Part shown: piece after piece, positions 11,947-26,337 of the stretch
Position numbering within the stretch: the first letter of the stretch is position 1
Layout of the letters: every line of letters starts with the position of its first letter
DNA from: Paracamarosporium sp. OC-R06-R3
Taxonomy: Eukaryota > Ascomycota > Dothideomycetes > Pleosporales > Didymosphaeriaceae
Assembly: GCA_019828545.1 (NCBI GenBank)
Contig: JACVRA010000121.1
Location: 250,547-314,546 of the forward strand
DNA: 64,000 nt
Reading direction: 5' to 3'
The notes under the pieces: model-generated
What the model saw: the letters and a program-made list of their open reading frames with translations, nothing else
Database searches by the model: none
Told to the model about the DNA's origin: nothing
Made by a program: the position numbers and the translations under genes

Positions 11947-13464
11947 CTACAACTTTGCAAACACAGTAGGCACCTCACCGCCCATATCAACAAGCGTGCT
12001 TTTATTCTTTACCCATGCCTCTAGGCCCTTCCGTCCATTCTCCACACCAACGCCGCTCATCTTCCATCCTCCAACACTCATCTCCGCAGGGCTCTCACCC
12101 CAGGTGTTCACCCACGTGATACCTGCCTCTAGCTGCCCAATAACCTGGTGCGCTAGGTTCAGGTCCTTGGTGAAGACGCCCGCGGCGAGGCCCAGCTTAG
12201 TGTTGTTTGCACGAGCAATGAGCGAGGCGATGTCGTTGTCGGGATAGGGAAGCAGAGACATGACGGGGCCAAAGATCTCCTCCTGTACAATGCGCATGTC
12301 GTCGGTGCAATCGGTGAAGATGGTAGGGGTGACCCAGTAGCCGTTCTGGTAGTCTTTGTTCTTGTGTGAGGACAACCAGGTAGGCTTCTCCGGCCCTCCG
12401 CAGAGCAGCTTGGCCTTGTCAACTTGGATGCCGTGCTTGATGTATGAGAGGACTTTTTCGTAGTGCGGTTTGCTGACCAAAGGACCGAAGTTGGTGTTTG
12501 GGTCCGAAACATCGCCGGCTCGGATGTGCTTCACCTTGTCGAGGAGTTTTTTCTCGAAAGCAGATTTCATGGATTGTGGGACGAAGACACGGGTGCCATT
12601 TGTGCACACTTGGCCGGTCGAAAAGAAGTTGGCCAGCATGGCGCCGTCGACTGCTTGGTCGAGATCGGCATCTGGGAGGATGACACAGGCGGATTTGCCG
12701 CCCAGCTCCATGGTCACGTACTTCATGCCGCCAGCGGCACTTCCCGCGACCTTTTGTCCAGTCGTGACCTGGCCTGTGAAGCTGACCTTTGCGATGCCCG
12801 GGTGCGTTGTAAGATATGCGCCCACCTCGCCGCCACCTTGCACAACATTGAAGACACCAGGGGGCACGCCCGCCTCAGCATATATCTCTGCCAGCAACGT
12901 CGAATGCAGCGGCGTGAACTCGGACGGCTTGTACACCATGGTGTTGCCGGCAGCGAGACAAGGTGCAGACTTCCACAGAGCAATCTGGATGGGATAGTTC
13001 CATGCGCCTATGCCTGCACACACGCCCAGGGCGTTCTTGGTCGTGTACACCCATGCATTTGGGCGCAATTGTATCGTCTCGCCGTTCAGGCCGCCGCCGC
13101 CGACCATGTTGGCAAAGTATTCGAGGACATCGGCGCCGGTGACGACGTCTACTGTTGACGTCTCGGAATAGGCCTTGCCCGTGTCGTGCGTTTCCACCTT
13201 GGCCAGTTCATCGTTGCGCTCGCGGAGGATGGCAGCGGCCCTCTGCAGGATGCGTGCTCGCTCGATGTGGGGGGTTGCGGACCATGCCGGGAAAGCTCGT
13301 TGTGCAGAGGCGACGGCGGAGTCTATGGCGGTCTGTGTGGTGGTGTGGATGTCTGCGAGAGGCTTCGCAGTGGCGGGATCGATGGTCTGAAAGGACGAGG
13401 ACGAGCTCGCCGACTGGAGCTTGCCGTCATAGTAGGCAAAGCGCGGCGGGTAGGGGAGCGACAT
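11947..13464 (-). CDS. Betaine aldehyde dehydrogenase
   Basis: This is an intronless frame of 505 residues. The enzyme oxidises betaine aldehyde to glycine betaine with NAD(P)+. The ALDH fold is complete: [10 protein letters not shown] contains the catalytic Asn (N156), YKPSEFTP binds the cofactor, MELGGKSA contains the general base Glu253, and [12 protein letters not shown] contains the nucleophile Cys287. GQVCTNGTR and the [10 protein letters not shown] segment match the BADH subgroup rather than generic fatty-aldehyde enzymes. There is no signal peptide or peroxisomal tripeptide (the end is FAKL), so it is probably cytosolic. It is divergent from the choline oxidase gene at 14394, which makes its substrate. 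The pair strongly supports the assignment and suggests co-regulation from the shared 929-bp promoter. Confidence 0.9.
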   Translation of the reverse strand: MSLPYPPRFAYYDGKLQSASSSSSFQTIDPATAKPLADIHTTTQTAIDSAVASAQRAFPAWSATPHIERARILQRAAAILRERNDELAKVETHDTGKAYSETSTVDVVTGADVLEYFANMVGGGGLNGETIQLRPNAWVYTTKNALGVCAGIGAWNYPIQIALWKSAPCLAAGNTMVYKPSEFTPLHSTLLAEIYAEAGVPPGVFNVVQGGGEVGAYLTTHPGIAKVSFTGQVTTGQKVAGSAAGGMKYVTMELGGKSACVILPDADLDQAVDGAMLANFFSTGQVCTNGTRVFVPQSMKSAFEKKLLDKVKHIRAGDVSDPNTNFGPLVSKPHYEKVLSYIKHGIQVDKAKLLCGGPEKPTWLSSHKNKDYQNGYWVTPTIFTDCTDDMRIVQEEIFGPVMSLLPYPDNDIASLIARANNTKLGLAAGVFTKDLNLAHQVIGQLEAGITWVNTWGESPAEMSVGGWKMSGVGVENGRKGLEAWVKNKSTLVDMGGEVPTVFAKL

Positions 13465-14393
13465 TGCGAGTGTCGTTGTACTGGTGGTGTATCAGCAACA
13501 AGGCATGCGATTGTCTGCAGAGCGCGTCTGAGCGGTGGATAGCCTGTCGCGCCGTCCAGCGGACCATATCTGGGCCATGTTAGTCTTTATTTCCCCACTC
13601 ACATTTGGACGGGGTTTTTTGCTCTTCTAGCGGCTAGCTCTGCTGTGGCGGTGAGCGATGGTTCGATACCAAAAATCACTGGCCAATGCTCGCCGGGCGA
13701 TACGGACAGTCGTTCGACGCAATTCACAGCACTGGATAGAGATGCCCCAAGAGCATTGGCGTACGTCGATCGGCCTCACTCGGCCGTTTGCGCCAGCCGC
13801 CCCCGGTTAGCGCCTCCCAGGAAGCCCCCCAGCTTTTTGCGAGTGGGGTCGGTCCGATCCTCCCATCTCGCTCGCATCGTGGCCCCAAGCAACAACATCG
13901 CCTGCTCGCGGTGTAGCCTGTTCGACAATGCGCAGCTCGAACATCGATCCAGCAGGGCCGCGTGCAGCGGCCGTGGCGCCCTGCCCAGGATCGCCGAGCC
14001 GTACGCCGTCGAGGGTGAATGGCTTGGTCCATGTGCACTTGAGATCGGCGCACGTGCACGCCGGCCTGGACCCACCTCGCTCGGATCGAACCATATCTTA
14101 TCAGGGTAGCTCGACTACATTCTCTGCAGTAGCTTGCTGCTTTCTCTTAAGAACAGCCTCTCTGAAACCTGTCTTTGCAGTGGGCCTCATCGTCTGTGCT
14201 TCCGGTCAACCCTGACAACTCTTTATCGCAGCCCTGCATTGTCTCGTCGTCGGATAGCGGCCACTAACACTTTTGCTGGTCATCTTGCCCCGAACCGGAG
14301 CTATTTAGTACCTCCGCTCGACAATTTTTTTTTTTGCAACGAGCACACGACTGGCTCGAACTCGCTTTCTGCTCCGTCTCATCCTCTGAAGCC
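13465..14393. promoter_or_regulatory. Bidirectional promoter of the choline-oxidation gene pair
   Basis: This 929-bp non-coding stretch lies between the start codons of BADH and choline oxidase. A TATTTA element at ~14302 and a T-tract (~14325-14335) lie 60-90 bp upstream of the oxidase ATG. Its identity as a shared control region is inferred from the divergent arrangement; no specific operator was recognised. Confidence 0.45.
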
Positions 14394-16086
14394 ATGGCGC
14401 CCACCACCACCTCCATCCCCTCCAATGCGGCATGGGACTTTGTCATTGTCGGCGGCGGCACCGCGGGCTGTGTCATTGCTTCGCGCCTTTCCGAGTATCT
14501 GCCCGACAAGAAGATCCTCCTGATCGAGGCTGGCCCCAGCGATTTCATGGATGACCGCGTGCTGCTGCTCAAGGACTGGCTCAATCTGCTGGGCGGAGAG
14601 CTCGACTACGACTATGGCACTACCGAGCAGCCCATGGGCAACTCACACATCAGGCACTCCCGTGCCAAGGTCCTGGGTGGTTGCTCTTCTCACAACACCT
14701 TGATCTCCTTCAGGCCTTTTGAGTACGACTGCAAGCGGTGGGAGGCTCAGGGCTGCAAGGGCTGGAGCTTCAAGAACTTCACCCGCGTCTTGGACAATCT
14801 GCGCAACACCGTCCAGCCTGTGCACGAGAAGCACCGAAACCAGCTGTGCTTGGACTGGGTCAACTCGTGCTCCACGGCCCTGGATATCCCCGTCATCCAC
14901 GACTTCAACCACGAAATCAAGACCAAGGGTGGTCTTAAACCCAGTGTCGGATTCTTCTCCGTCTCATACAACCCCGACGACGGCCGACGAAGCAGCGCTT
15001 CGGTGGCGTACATTCACCCCATTCTGCGCGAGGAGGAGAAGAGGGAGAACTTGACTGTTCTTACCAATGCCTGGGTCAGCAAGATCAACGTCCAGGGCAA
15101 CAAGGTCCTCGGCGTGAACGTGACGCTGCAGAGCGGCGAGCAGCGCGTTCTCTCCCCCAAGTGCGAGACCATCCTCTGCGCTGGCGCTGTCGACACTCCT
15201 CGCCTCATGCTCCTCTCTGGTCTTGGACCCAAGGACCAGCTCTCCTCCCTCGGCATACCCGTCGTCAAGGACATTCCTGGTGTGGGCGAGAACCTCCTCG
15301 ACCACCCCGAGAGCATCATCATCTGGGAGCTGAACAAGCCCGTGCCCCAGAACCAGACCACCATGGACTCGGACGCCGGCATCTTCCTCCGCCGCGAAGC
15401 ACCTAACGCGGCGGGCTCAGACAGTGACTGGGTAGACGTCATGATGCACTGCTACCAGATTCCCTTCTGCCTCAACACCTCACGGTAAGCTCATACTCCC
15501 CTCCGTACTACCGTTCAAAACCAAATTTGCTGACAATTTTTTTAACAGACTTGGTTACGACACCCCCATCGACGCCTTCTGTATGACCCCCAACATCCCT
15601 CGCCCACGTTCCCGCGGCCGCATCTACCTCACTTCTTCCGACCCCACAGTCAAGCCCGCCCTCGACTTCCGCTACTTCACCGACCCCGAAGGCTACGACG
15701 CCGCCACCATCGTCGCAGGCCTCAAGGCCGCCCGCAAGATCGCCGAACAAGCCCCCTTCAAGGACTGGCTCAAGCGCGAAGTCGCGCCGGGCCCCGCTGT
15801 GCAGACCGACGAGGAGCTCTCCGAGTATGGCCGTCGCGTTGCCCACACCGTGTACCACCCGGCCGGTACGACCAAGATGGGCGATGTCACCAAGGACGAG
15901 TACGCCGTCGTGGACCCCGAGCTGAAGATCAGGGGCCTAAAGGGCGTGAGAATTGCGGATGCGGGTGTTTTCCCCGAGATGCCGACCATTAACCCCATGT
16001 TGACCGTGCTGGGTATTGGCGAGAGGGCGGCCGAGTTGATTGCGCAGGAGTGGGGATGGAAGGGTCTGGAGAAGGAGAAGTTGTGA
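14394..16086 (+). CDS. Choline oxidase (GMC oxidoreductase, covalent FAD type)
   Basis: Exons 14394-15484 and 15549-16086 give 542 residues. The start is the ATG in GCCATGG at 14394. An upstream in-frame ATG at 14334 lacks family similarity. The protein has the GMC FAD motif GGGTAGCVIASRL. HSRAKVLGGCSSHN includes His100, aligned with His99 of bacterial CodA, which carries covalent 8-alpha-linked FAD. DHPES includes the substrate-ammonium Glu. VYHPAGTTKMG holds the catalytic His, and NPMLTVLGIGERAAELIA holds the C-terminal Asn. It should oxidise choline with O2 via betaine aldehyde, producing H2O2. The adjacent dehydrogenase completes or speeds the second step. There is no obvious peroxisomal PTS1 (the end is EKEKL). 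Choline dehydrogenase activity cannot be excluded by sequence alone. Confidence 0.9.
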
Positions 16087-16887
16087 GCATGTCAAAATCA
16101 ATCTGGAAGACTGGTTAGTGTCTTGTTCGATGTATCTATGTAGCACTATGTTTCAACCAATCTAAATGAAATGATAACGATACCAAACATGTGGCCTATG
16201 GCGGATTTGCTGTGCGTTTGATTCGAGGCCTCCGTCCTGTCGTGTTTTCATGACCAGCTTGGGACTTCTACAACAGGGGACGGAAAGCTGCTAAACCGTG
16301 TGTGGGTCACTGTACTCGCATACATCCGAAGATAGGGTAGTTGGCTGTTGGAATACAAGAACATCACCGAAAGGCATCGATAGGCAAGTGCATGATGAAA
16401 ATGCAGTGAGTTGATCTATATCAGCTATTATAAACATGACTTTTACTGTGAAACACCCTCGGCTCCGGATGCAATGCGGCACAGCTTTCCAATGGATAGC
16501 TCGGCCCATGCAAAAGCGAACCAACGATTGTGCGGCTCGCGCATATTACTTGAAAATGCCAGTCTAATATGATCACAAGCCGAAACTAGGTGACCCGGTT
16601 GCTTCTCCTGGGTATCAGCATACGTTGGCAGTGGACCCCATTTTCCACTGCTGGAGAAACAGATGACATGATAAAAAACCGCCCCATAACGAAAAATCTA
16701 TGTCAGAACGCCATGAATGTGGAAAAGTGCCTTGGTTCTGCTGCTGGCTTCAGAGAAAGCAAGCAACGGCGGCGATGGAGGAGCAGTGCTTGCGTGGTCG
16801 ATCACCAGCGGCTGTTCCGGACAGGAGCGTTGTTACCGCCAGTCCAGTCTGTTTTCAAGTCAGCATGCGTCTACCTCACCATAGCTT
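16087..16887. other. Intergenic, between convergent genes
   Basis: This is shared 3' flank of choline oxidase and DBP2. No supported feature was seen. Confidence 0.5.
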
Positions 16888-19355
<2,468 letters not shown>

Positions 19356-19787
19356 ATTATAGAAGAAAGGAGTGGGTCGTCAGAGAACGTTGCTTGTATC
19401 AGGTGAAGGAAAGAGACCGAGCGAGTGCCAGTCGTGGATATATGTGTGCTCGTGAGAGACAAGCTACTAGAAAGAGAGTGCGGCGTGTATATAGACACGT
19501 CGAATGTGGAGTGTGTTGGGGGATGTGAGGAGTGTGTTGGAAGGGACGTCGGAGGCGAGGCAACATCTGAAAAAGTCAGTCGCAAACGCTAAAGGGAAAA
19601 CGCTAGTCCCGACGCGGAAGCAGGCGCGTCAGGCTTATCTTATCAGTCTTGGCGTGGCGCACCCAGAGGCAGGTACGACCTTGGAGCTGGCAACATCCGT
19701 GTTTTCATCACAATTCTATCTATCTACCCTAATTTGATAATGTGCTGTCTGTGACTAAGTAATACAGAACACCGACCTCCTGATATG
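19356..19787. other. Intergenic (DBP2 promoter region)
   Basis: The 432 bp between the DBP2 start and the end of the THI20-type gene should contain the DBP2 promoter. I recognise no specific motif. Confidence 0.5.
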
Positions 19788-21922
19788 CTACGGTGTGGCA
19801 CCCAGTCCCATATCCCAGAAACCCTTCTCCATCTACGATTTTCAGCGCGAGTTTCTGGAATGTCGATGTCTCGAATACTCACATTGGTTGCGTGTATGAA
19901 GATCTGAGCCAGCTCATCTATTCGTGATGGACTTTGCTTCGTCGCATGCGTCTCGACCAGGTCTGGCATGTCAGCTCACAAACGCCATACCGCCATCAAG
20001 CCTCTACTTACCTCGTCCAACTTTCATGGCCTCGCAGTAGTGCTCCGCTACATACGTCTCGATCCATTTCCAGTACTCGCTACCTTCTCGCTTTGTGCTT
20101 GGATCATCGTATAGTCGCCGGGCAATGATACCATATCCAATTAAGCAGGGCAGAAGAGCAATTTGAAGCGCGAACCAATCTTCGGACTGACCAATGTCTA
20201 ACACGTATCTTGAAGACGTCAGCCAGATACATCGAAGTACAAGAGAGAAGGTACCTTGTGTATGCGGTGCATGCTAGAGACATCATAAGCCTGGCTCTCT
20301 CTGCCGTTCGTACGAGAACTTACCTTGATCTTCTTCCTGCTCTTCTATGTCTTTTGGGGCTAGCCCATAGTCTTTGCAAAAGTTAATGTGGAGCTGGATT
20401 TCCGTTTGTAGATGCAAAACTTGTTGCGCGGCCTATTGATCATCAGCTAAGCTTCATAACTCCGCATAAACCTGCTCACACGGCTAATGTCAGCCATTGA
20501 CTTCGATTTGTATGAGGCCAACGCATTCGCTCTTGCAAATTGAACCTGTCACCCCATGTTAGCTCGTTTAACAAACCACATCTGCATACCTTACTAAAAA
20601 CAAGTAATCTTGAATCAGGTAGTGTTTGAAATTGGTCACAGGCAATGTTGCATCAGCCATGCGCCGCACAAAGTCATGACTTGTAGTAAGAAGTACAATC
20701 AGTGAATGTGTAACTTGCAATGGTCCGGGTACCTCACTGTGTATACTTCTCCCACGGTCCTCTTACGTCCTCACGGTCAAGCAAGTAGTCGATGAAGCCT
20801 CCTCTGGTACGGGTGAGCAAGACTTCTCGATCCATCTCTACAAGACTTACGGAGCAAAGGGCAGCGTGTATGTCGAGTGAAAATGATTGATCGGACCACT
20901 GCCCTTTCCAATATCTGCACTTGTTCTGATACCTGCCTCAACGTATAGATTCGCTTTGCAGACAGCGCTCTTCATGTCCATGCCCGAAGCAAGATTGCAA
21001 GCAATTGCAGCTACATCATCGATCAGTATCATGCATCAACACACTCAATCAAAACCCACAAGCAAGTGAACACCCAGTTCCATGTGTATTGCGACTTTTC
21101 AGGTAGGCCGTTTCTGTAATGGTCACATCGTCTCCATCACCGACTAAAACATTCAGCACAACATGTTTCTCCGCTTCATCCTTCGACACGAGTCTGCCCC
21201 TCGTCATAGGCAGATGTCCGCCTTTGACTAGAACATGCTTTGGTCCCAGCCCTTTGATTGCTTTGGCAATTTGGATGATGTCGTCCACGTTTTCAGGTGA
21301 TTTAAACGGCTTATCAGCGGTTTTAAGAAGGAGTTCTGCTTCAGGAAGGTTGGGAGTAAGGATAGTTGTCAAAGGAAGGAGTGATGTGATGAGTGTGGAG
21401 ATTGCTGCAGTGGGAAGAAGAGCAGAACCGCTTGTTGATACCATGACCTAATATTTCGTCAGCAGAGACAGGCATTCCTGCTTGGGGAGACATACTGGGT
21501 CAACAACGGAAGTGTTGACGTGGTGCCTCCGAAAGGCGTCGGCAACAACTTGAACTGCATCCGCAGAGGCGAGCATACCTTAACCACGTTAGAAGCGTCG
21601 TCACCCCCGCAAAGATTGGATTGGACTGAACCAGTTTTGACGACATCCACGCCAATGTCCTCGATACAGGCATCGATCTGTTTTTTCACAAATGGCGGTG
21701 GCGTATGGTGAATATCTTGCACGCCTAATGTGTTCTGTGCTGTTAGTGCAGTCGTAGCAGTCATTGCATAGCATCCATGAGCTGCAATAACTTTTTGATC
21801 TGCTTCTAAGCCGCTACCGTGACGAGTCAGCGAGTATATCTCGAGACATAGATCTAAGGAAACGCATACGCTCCTCCCGAGCTATCGGAGCCGGCAATAA
21901 CTAATATCCGCTTTAGAGACAT
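19788..21922 (-). CDS. THI20: Bifunctional hydroxymethylpyrimidine(-phosphate) kinase / TenA-type protein
   Basis: Thirteen exons (21922-21870, 21813-21632, 21578-21496, 21447-21060, 21010-20851, 20803-20738, 20679-20595, 20545-20480, 20432-20324, 20273-20255, 20208-20012, 19962-19883, 19832-19788) close exactly to 510 residues. The N-terminal ~290 residues are a ribokinase-fold HMP/HMP-P kinase: IAGSDSSGGAGLEAD at the substrate site, VVDPVMVSTSG, and the anion-hole motif HGTGCSLASAIA. The C-terminal ~210 residues are TenA/THI-4-like: HDFVRRMADATLP, QDYLFLVQFARANA, LLPCLIGYG with the candidate active-site Cys, and the terminal MEKGFWDMG with the conserved Glu. The kinase makes HMP-PP for thiamine synthesis, and the TenA half salvages thiamine breakdown products. 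One exon is only 19 nt. I saw no TPP riboswitch core upstream. Confidence 0.9.
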
Positions 21923-22256
21923 TCAAGACTTGTATCGGCTATGTTGGTATACAGTCGAGGCCATGGACGACGGGGTTCTTGAAATGTTCTCCTCGCGCCA
22001 CGTTAAGCGAGACCAACGTCATCTTAGTGCAGGGTTCACTAAAGTTTCTGGCAGCCGTAATAAAATGATTGAAACACAAATTTTCCAATCCCTACTATTT
22101 CTTCTATGACTCTAGTGCAGGCATAACAGCAATACTTAAGTCACCGATCAGAGCGGTAGAGGTAATATTCAACCTCGAGATAGTTAGGTTGATGATACCT
22201 CACTCAACTTGTTTCCTCCTTCTGACCTCGCATCGATTCGGAAAGCAAAAATTTTC
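21923..22256. other. Intergenic
   Basis: This is the 5' flank of the THI20-type gene and the 3' flank of the F-box gene. A thiamine-riboswitch core was looked for and not found. Nothing else was seen. Confidence 0.5.
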
Positions 22257-24198
22257 CTAATCTGAGTCGCCTTCAAATTCTGAGACGTTTGGGTCTTTAG
22301 AATAGGTGTTAGCTATGATTGTGCGACTTCATTTAGTAGGTTAGATCATACCTCTCCAAGGCGTATAATCGAGTGTGCCTCCAAGTTTCTTTGCCAAAAG
22401 CGCCCTTAAATTGCCCACTTCCCCTTCGTCAATGAGGGTATCAGGGTCAGCCATATCAATCATAATGCGTATACCTTGATTACCCGGCCCTAGCTGGTGG
22501 ATGAACCCAGTCAGTCCGATGATGGTGAACTTCGATATACCCGCAAAGACCACACTTCGGAGGTTCAGGAGCGTACCGACCACCTGCAAGAGGCCGTCTG
22601 TGAGTTCGAGACCACTAACGTAAAGTTCCACCAGACGACTCAAATTACTGATGACACTGATCAAATGTTCTTCCCGGAACATCTCTTGTAAGAGCAAGCG
22701 AAGAATCTCCATCTGTTGTAGCTGTTTGAGAGATTCGACAAGGATGTCAACATCATCTCGGAACATCCCGTCTGTGTCGCCACTGAGCGATAGGTAGGTG
22801 AGAGAATTTTTCTGGTGAATGAGCGCCTGGTGGAACTGGCGGCTATCCTTCAGGCTGTAGGAATCGATCTCTAGTGCCCGCAACTGGATCTTGTGCTCCA
22901 GGAGTAGAGGTGTTACGAGTGATGCAGCAGAAAGTAGGCCTGAAAAGCTGAGTCGATGTAATTTCTCGCAGCTTCGGAGCCAGTTGATCGTTTCCAGAAA
23001 AACGTCGTTCTGTGTATCTTCAAGCACAGTCCTTGAATGAACGTCTTCGATGCGTACTTCTTCAAGAGCAGTGCAGCCCGCTAGTAGTGACAGATGTGGT
23101 AACGAATGGTCAGATACACAGATTCTATGGTTAGTTAGCAATCGATTTACCAAAACCTTGTAGTAGGCAGGGCGTACCGTAAGTTTCTTAGTGACTGGCT
23201 ATGAGCACTAAGAGCAAGGAACGATTCTGCAGCGGCACCGATGTCGTTGATTGTGTTCAATGTCTCCAACGTATTAGGCCGCAACGCTGATAAGAATTGG
23301 GCAAACTTATGGTCTTTATCCTCGCCAATCCAATGAAAGATCATGAGTGAGCTGAAGTTGGGACAGTATTGGTGAATAGAGGCCGCCACAAGCTCATCTT
23401 CAAGAGTGCTACCATCCCACAGCTCAAGTTCATGAAGTCGGGGCACTCTAGGCGCCCACTGGACCAAGGCAGTGGAGGATAACTGCCCACTAATCATTTC
23501 AAGGGTAGGCGTATGCTGAGTGACCACTTCACCGATTGCATTGACGATTAATTTGACATTCAGTCGTTCAAACTTTCTCCCGTTCTGTCGTGTTATGGTG
23601 TCCGTTTTGTGGAATTGTTTCAAAGGCCCGTCGAAGAACTGTTTTGATATTTTGGCCGTGAACTGTTCGTCTTCGAGCAAATTTTCCAGATCCCGAAAGT
23701 CGAGCGCCTTGATATACCGACAGTACGGGAAAAGCGTCGCGTCTAGCGCCGAAGCGATGATTGCTCTCCACAGGATGCTGGAGGGCACGTTATTTTAGAA
23801 GAATCCTGTATACACAAGATGCCACAGGAAAGCTTTTCGTACGTACGACCATTTCTGTACAATCAATAACCTCATCGAGCGTTGGAATGCGACTTCATCT
23901 TGATCAGCTCCACGGATGGGAGCTTTATGGTGAGCACTGTTGAGTCCGTTAGCGCTACATTGGAATCCGAGGCCAGTATCTTGGTCACATTTGGATGCAT
24001 TCGGTGCAAGTATAGCAAATTCGCGCGTTACTTGTCGAGGTTGTACTGCATGGATACGTACCGATACAGATTGGTCAATGCGGGCACAGCAAGACTTCGG
24101 CTAGCGCAGGCGCAGTTAAACAACGCGTCAAACTGCTCCTGCTCCGCCAGCTCTTCGCACAAAATATGTAAAACATCGTCTGGAAGTGGTGGTGCCAT
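22257..24198 (-). CDS. F-box / leucine-rich-repeat-like protein
   Basis: Five exons (24198-24062, 23936-23847, 23777-23178, 23124-22352, 22294-22257) close to 545 residues. The N-terminus (PLPDDVLHILCEELAEQEQFDALFN) fits an F-box-like helix that would bind Skp1. VQKWSSILWRAI and FPYCRYIKALDFRDLENLL follow. Next come many leucine-rich segments spaced ~25-30 residues apart (LHELELWDGS, LRALEIDSYS, LVELYVSGLEL, LRSVVFAGIS), consistent with an LRR solenoid that binds a target for SCF ubiquitination. The last exon adds only an acidic tail (DPNVSEFEGDSD). It is chosen over read-through because of a good branch site (GCTAACACC) and frame closure. The target is unknown. The gene is divergent from RAD9, with 184 bp between start codons. 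Confidence 0.75.
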
Positions 24199-24382
24199 AT
24201 TGAATGTTAGGAGGTTGGAGGTTGACGGCGTGCGTTAGTGCACAACGGTTTACGAGAATCCAACGACGTCACGAGCAAAACGCGCTAGGGTCGCTTTCGG
24301 CCGACGCGCTTTCCGCGAACGCACATGCTTCGTCTCATGCACACTTTCCCTGACTAGGCCATGCTGCCAACCATGATACACA
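24199..24382. promoter_or_regulatory. Compact divergent promoter, F-box gene / RAD9
   Basis: Only 184 bp separate the two start codons, so both promoters must lie here. This is inferred from arrangement; no specific box was recognised. Confidence 0.4.
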
Positions 24383-25732
24383 ATGGTCGTGCTCAACTTC
24401 ACCCTCACACCTGAAGCAGCGTCCAAAGTCCACGACCTGCTCGTCTGCCTTGGAAAATTCAGCGACACAGTTGCCATCGAGGCGCGTCGCGAACGAGTAG
24501 GTTGACAACTTCGTCTCGGTCAGCATCATCTCATTCCCCTCTCATAGTTCACGTTCACCGCTCTCAATTCTTCAAAGTCCGCCTATGCCGCATTGACGCT
24601 CGACGGCAAGCAATTCTTTTCCAGTTATGAGTGCATACCCAGCCACGGTGGCCCGGATGGCCGCTTTACGTGCAGCATGTACACCAAAGCTCTTCTTTCG
24701 GTTTTCAAAGGACGTCTGTATGATCCTTTAGGTCGAGACGGTGCAATCGACAGGTGCGAGGTCAGTGTTCAAGATCGTGCGGATGAGACGCAATGCCGCT
24801 TCATTGTTAAGATGGTGTGCAATCAAGGGGTCATCAAAACGTATAAGCTTACATACGAAGCTGTGGATGTCATGCACGCTTTGTTTGACCGCAACACTGC
24901 GAAGAACCGGTGGAGTATGAACGCAGGTGCCATGAAAGAATACATCGAGTTCTTCGGTACCAAAACGGAGATGTTGGATATCTTCGCAGGCGAAGACGGG
25001 CGCGCTGTCTTCAAAAGCTATACCGAGAAGATCGCGAATGGCAAAGAGATCTTGAAGCATCCACTCGTGACTGCTGTCGCGGTCAACACATCCGACTTCG
25101 AAGAATTCAATGTCCAGCTCGGACTGCACATCATTATTAGTGTGAAGGATTTTAAAGCCATTGTCACACATGCTGATACCCTGAAAACCAGCTTGAAGGC
25201 GTACTACTCGCATCCGACGCGCCCACTTCAATTTAGTTACGGTTGCGACGGTCTGCTCTGTGAGTTTACGCTCATGACATCAGGCGACTACAATGGTGCC
25301 ACTTCACCACCAACTCCCGCGCCAGGTCCCCAGGTCTCCAGCAGGGCCGTCTCTCGCACTGTATCGGGAGCTGTTTCAGAGACTCGCGATAACCGCAGCA
25401 TGCCGCCGCCGGTCGAGCCCGCATCTCGACGACCTGCTCGTCGCCTGATGGGCTCGCGCCAAGCATCGTCACCCACCCGACCCCAGCAGGACCCGGAAAG
25501 TCTCTTCGTAAACCAAGGTGACGAAGAAGACACCCAATGGGAGCCTGTAGACTACAATAATGAAGAAGAAGCGCTTGGATGGGATGCTAGCGCAGATAGG
25601 AACACTGGAAACTTTGCTACCTTCCAAGACAGTGGAAGCTTTTCAAGATCAGATGGAGTGCAAGGAAATGCGGATAGTATGGAAGGAATCGCACCCACGC
25701 AACGCGTATCGCAAGTTAAAGGATTGTGGTAG
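24383..25732 (+). CDS. RAD9: DNA damage checkpoint clamp subunit Rad9 (9-1-1 complex)
   Basis: Exons 24383-24496 and 24548-25732 give 432 residues. Exon 1 (38 codons) encodes LNFTLTPEAASKVHDLL and DTVAIEARRER. Exon 2 continues ALNSSKSAYAALTLDGKQFF, the canonical start of a PCNA-like Rad9 fold. Residues ~1-260 form the two sliding-clamp lobes (PLQFSYGCDGLLCEFTLMTSGD near the end). Residues ~270-432 are a Ser/Pro-rich tail with an acidic stretch (NQGDEEDTQWEPVDYNNEEE). In other species this tail is phosphorylated and recruits TopBP1/Dpb11-type proteins. Rad9 acts with Rad1 and Hus1 at damaged DNA in the nucleus to activate the Mec1/ATR kinase. The length is normal for fungi. Confidence 0.88.
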
Positions 25733-26337
25733 GCGATATAGGTGTGCAAACTCACATAGACCATATATTGCGTTCCTCATGCGGTTGCCATGTTTGCTGT
25801 GACATGTCGGCCAGAAGTATACAAAACAGGATTGCGTGAAACGCGAAGGTTGCAGATGATGCGTTTATGAGATCGTTGAATCTAGACGATATGAGCACCG
25901 GTGCCAAACAAGATATCCAACAAAAGTCAAGCATCAGTTCTTCACATACGCTCAGAACCCTTTAACACTCAAGCAGCTGTCCGGGGCATGATGGTACAGT
26001 TAAGACAGCGGAATTGTGAAGCAAGCGTAGAAGCCCCTCGGCTACCATTGCCGCTGCTGACGGAGAAAACAAGAACTGTCCCCGACGTCTGAAAGATTGA
26101 TTCTGTGAAATGTGGATCTTGCCCCGGCTCTAAAGTATTACACGACAAATTCGCCTAGTACGTTCCAGATACTCGATACTTGAGTATAGCCCATGTGAAA
26201 TATATATGGCCGACACAACAGCGACGAGGCTGACTGCCGGAGATAAGTGACAGCATATCCGAAGTAGATCAGCTATGAAGGACACGTGAATGATGTAAGA
26301 ACTTTTTCATCGCCCCATGGTGAGTCTGAGCGCTCAT
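25733..26337. other. Intergenic, between convergent genes
   Basis: This is shared 3' flank of RAD9 and the PWWP/BTB gene. No supported feature was seen. Confidence 0.5.

Noticed and set aside
13658..13672. B-box-like GGTTCGATACC in the choline promoter region.
   Set aside because: No upstream A box or acceptor stem; likely chance.
21923..22256. Searched for a TPP riboswitch upstream of the THI20-type gene.
   Set aside because: The conserved CTGAGA and pyrophosphate-helix strings are absent; none could be supported.
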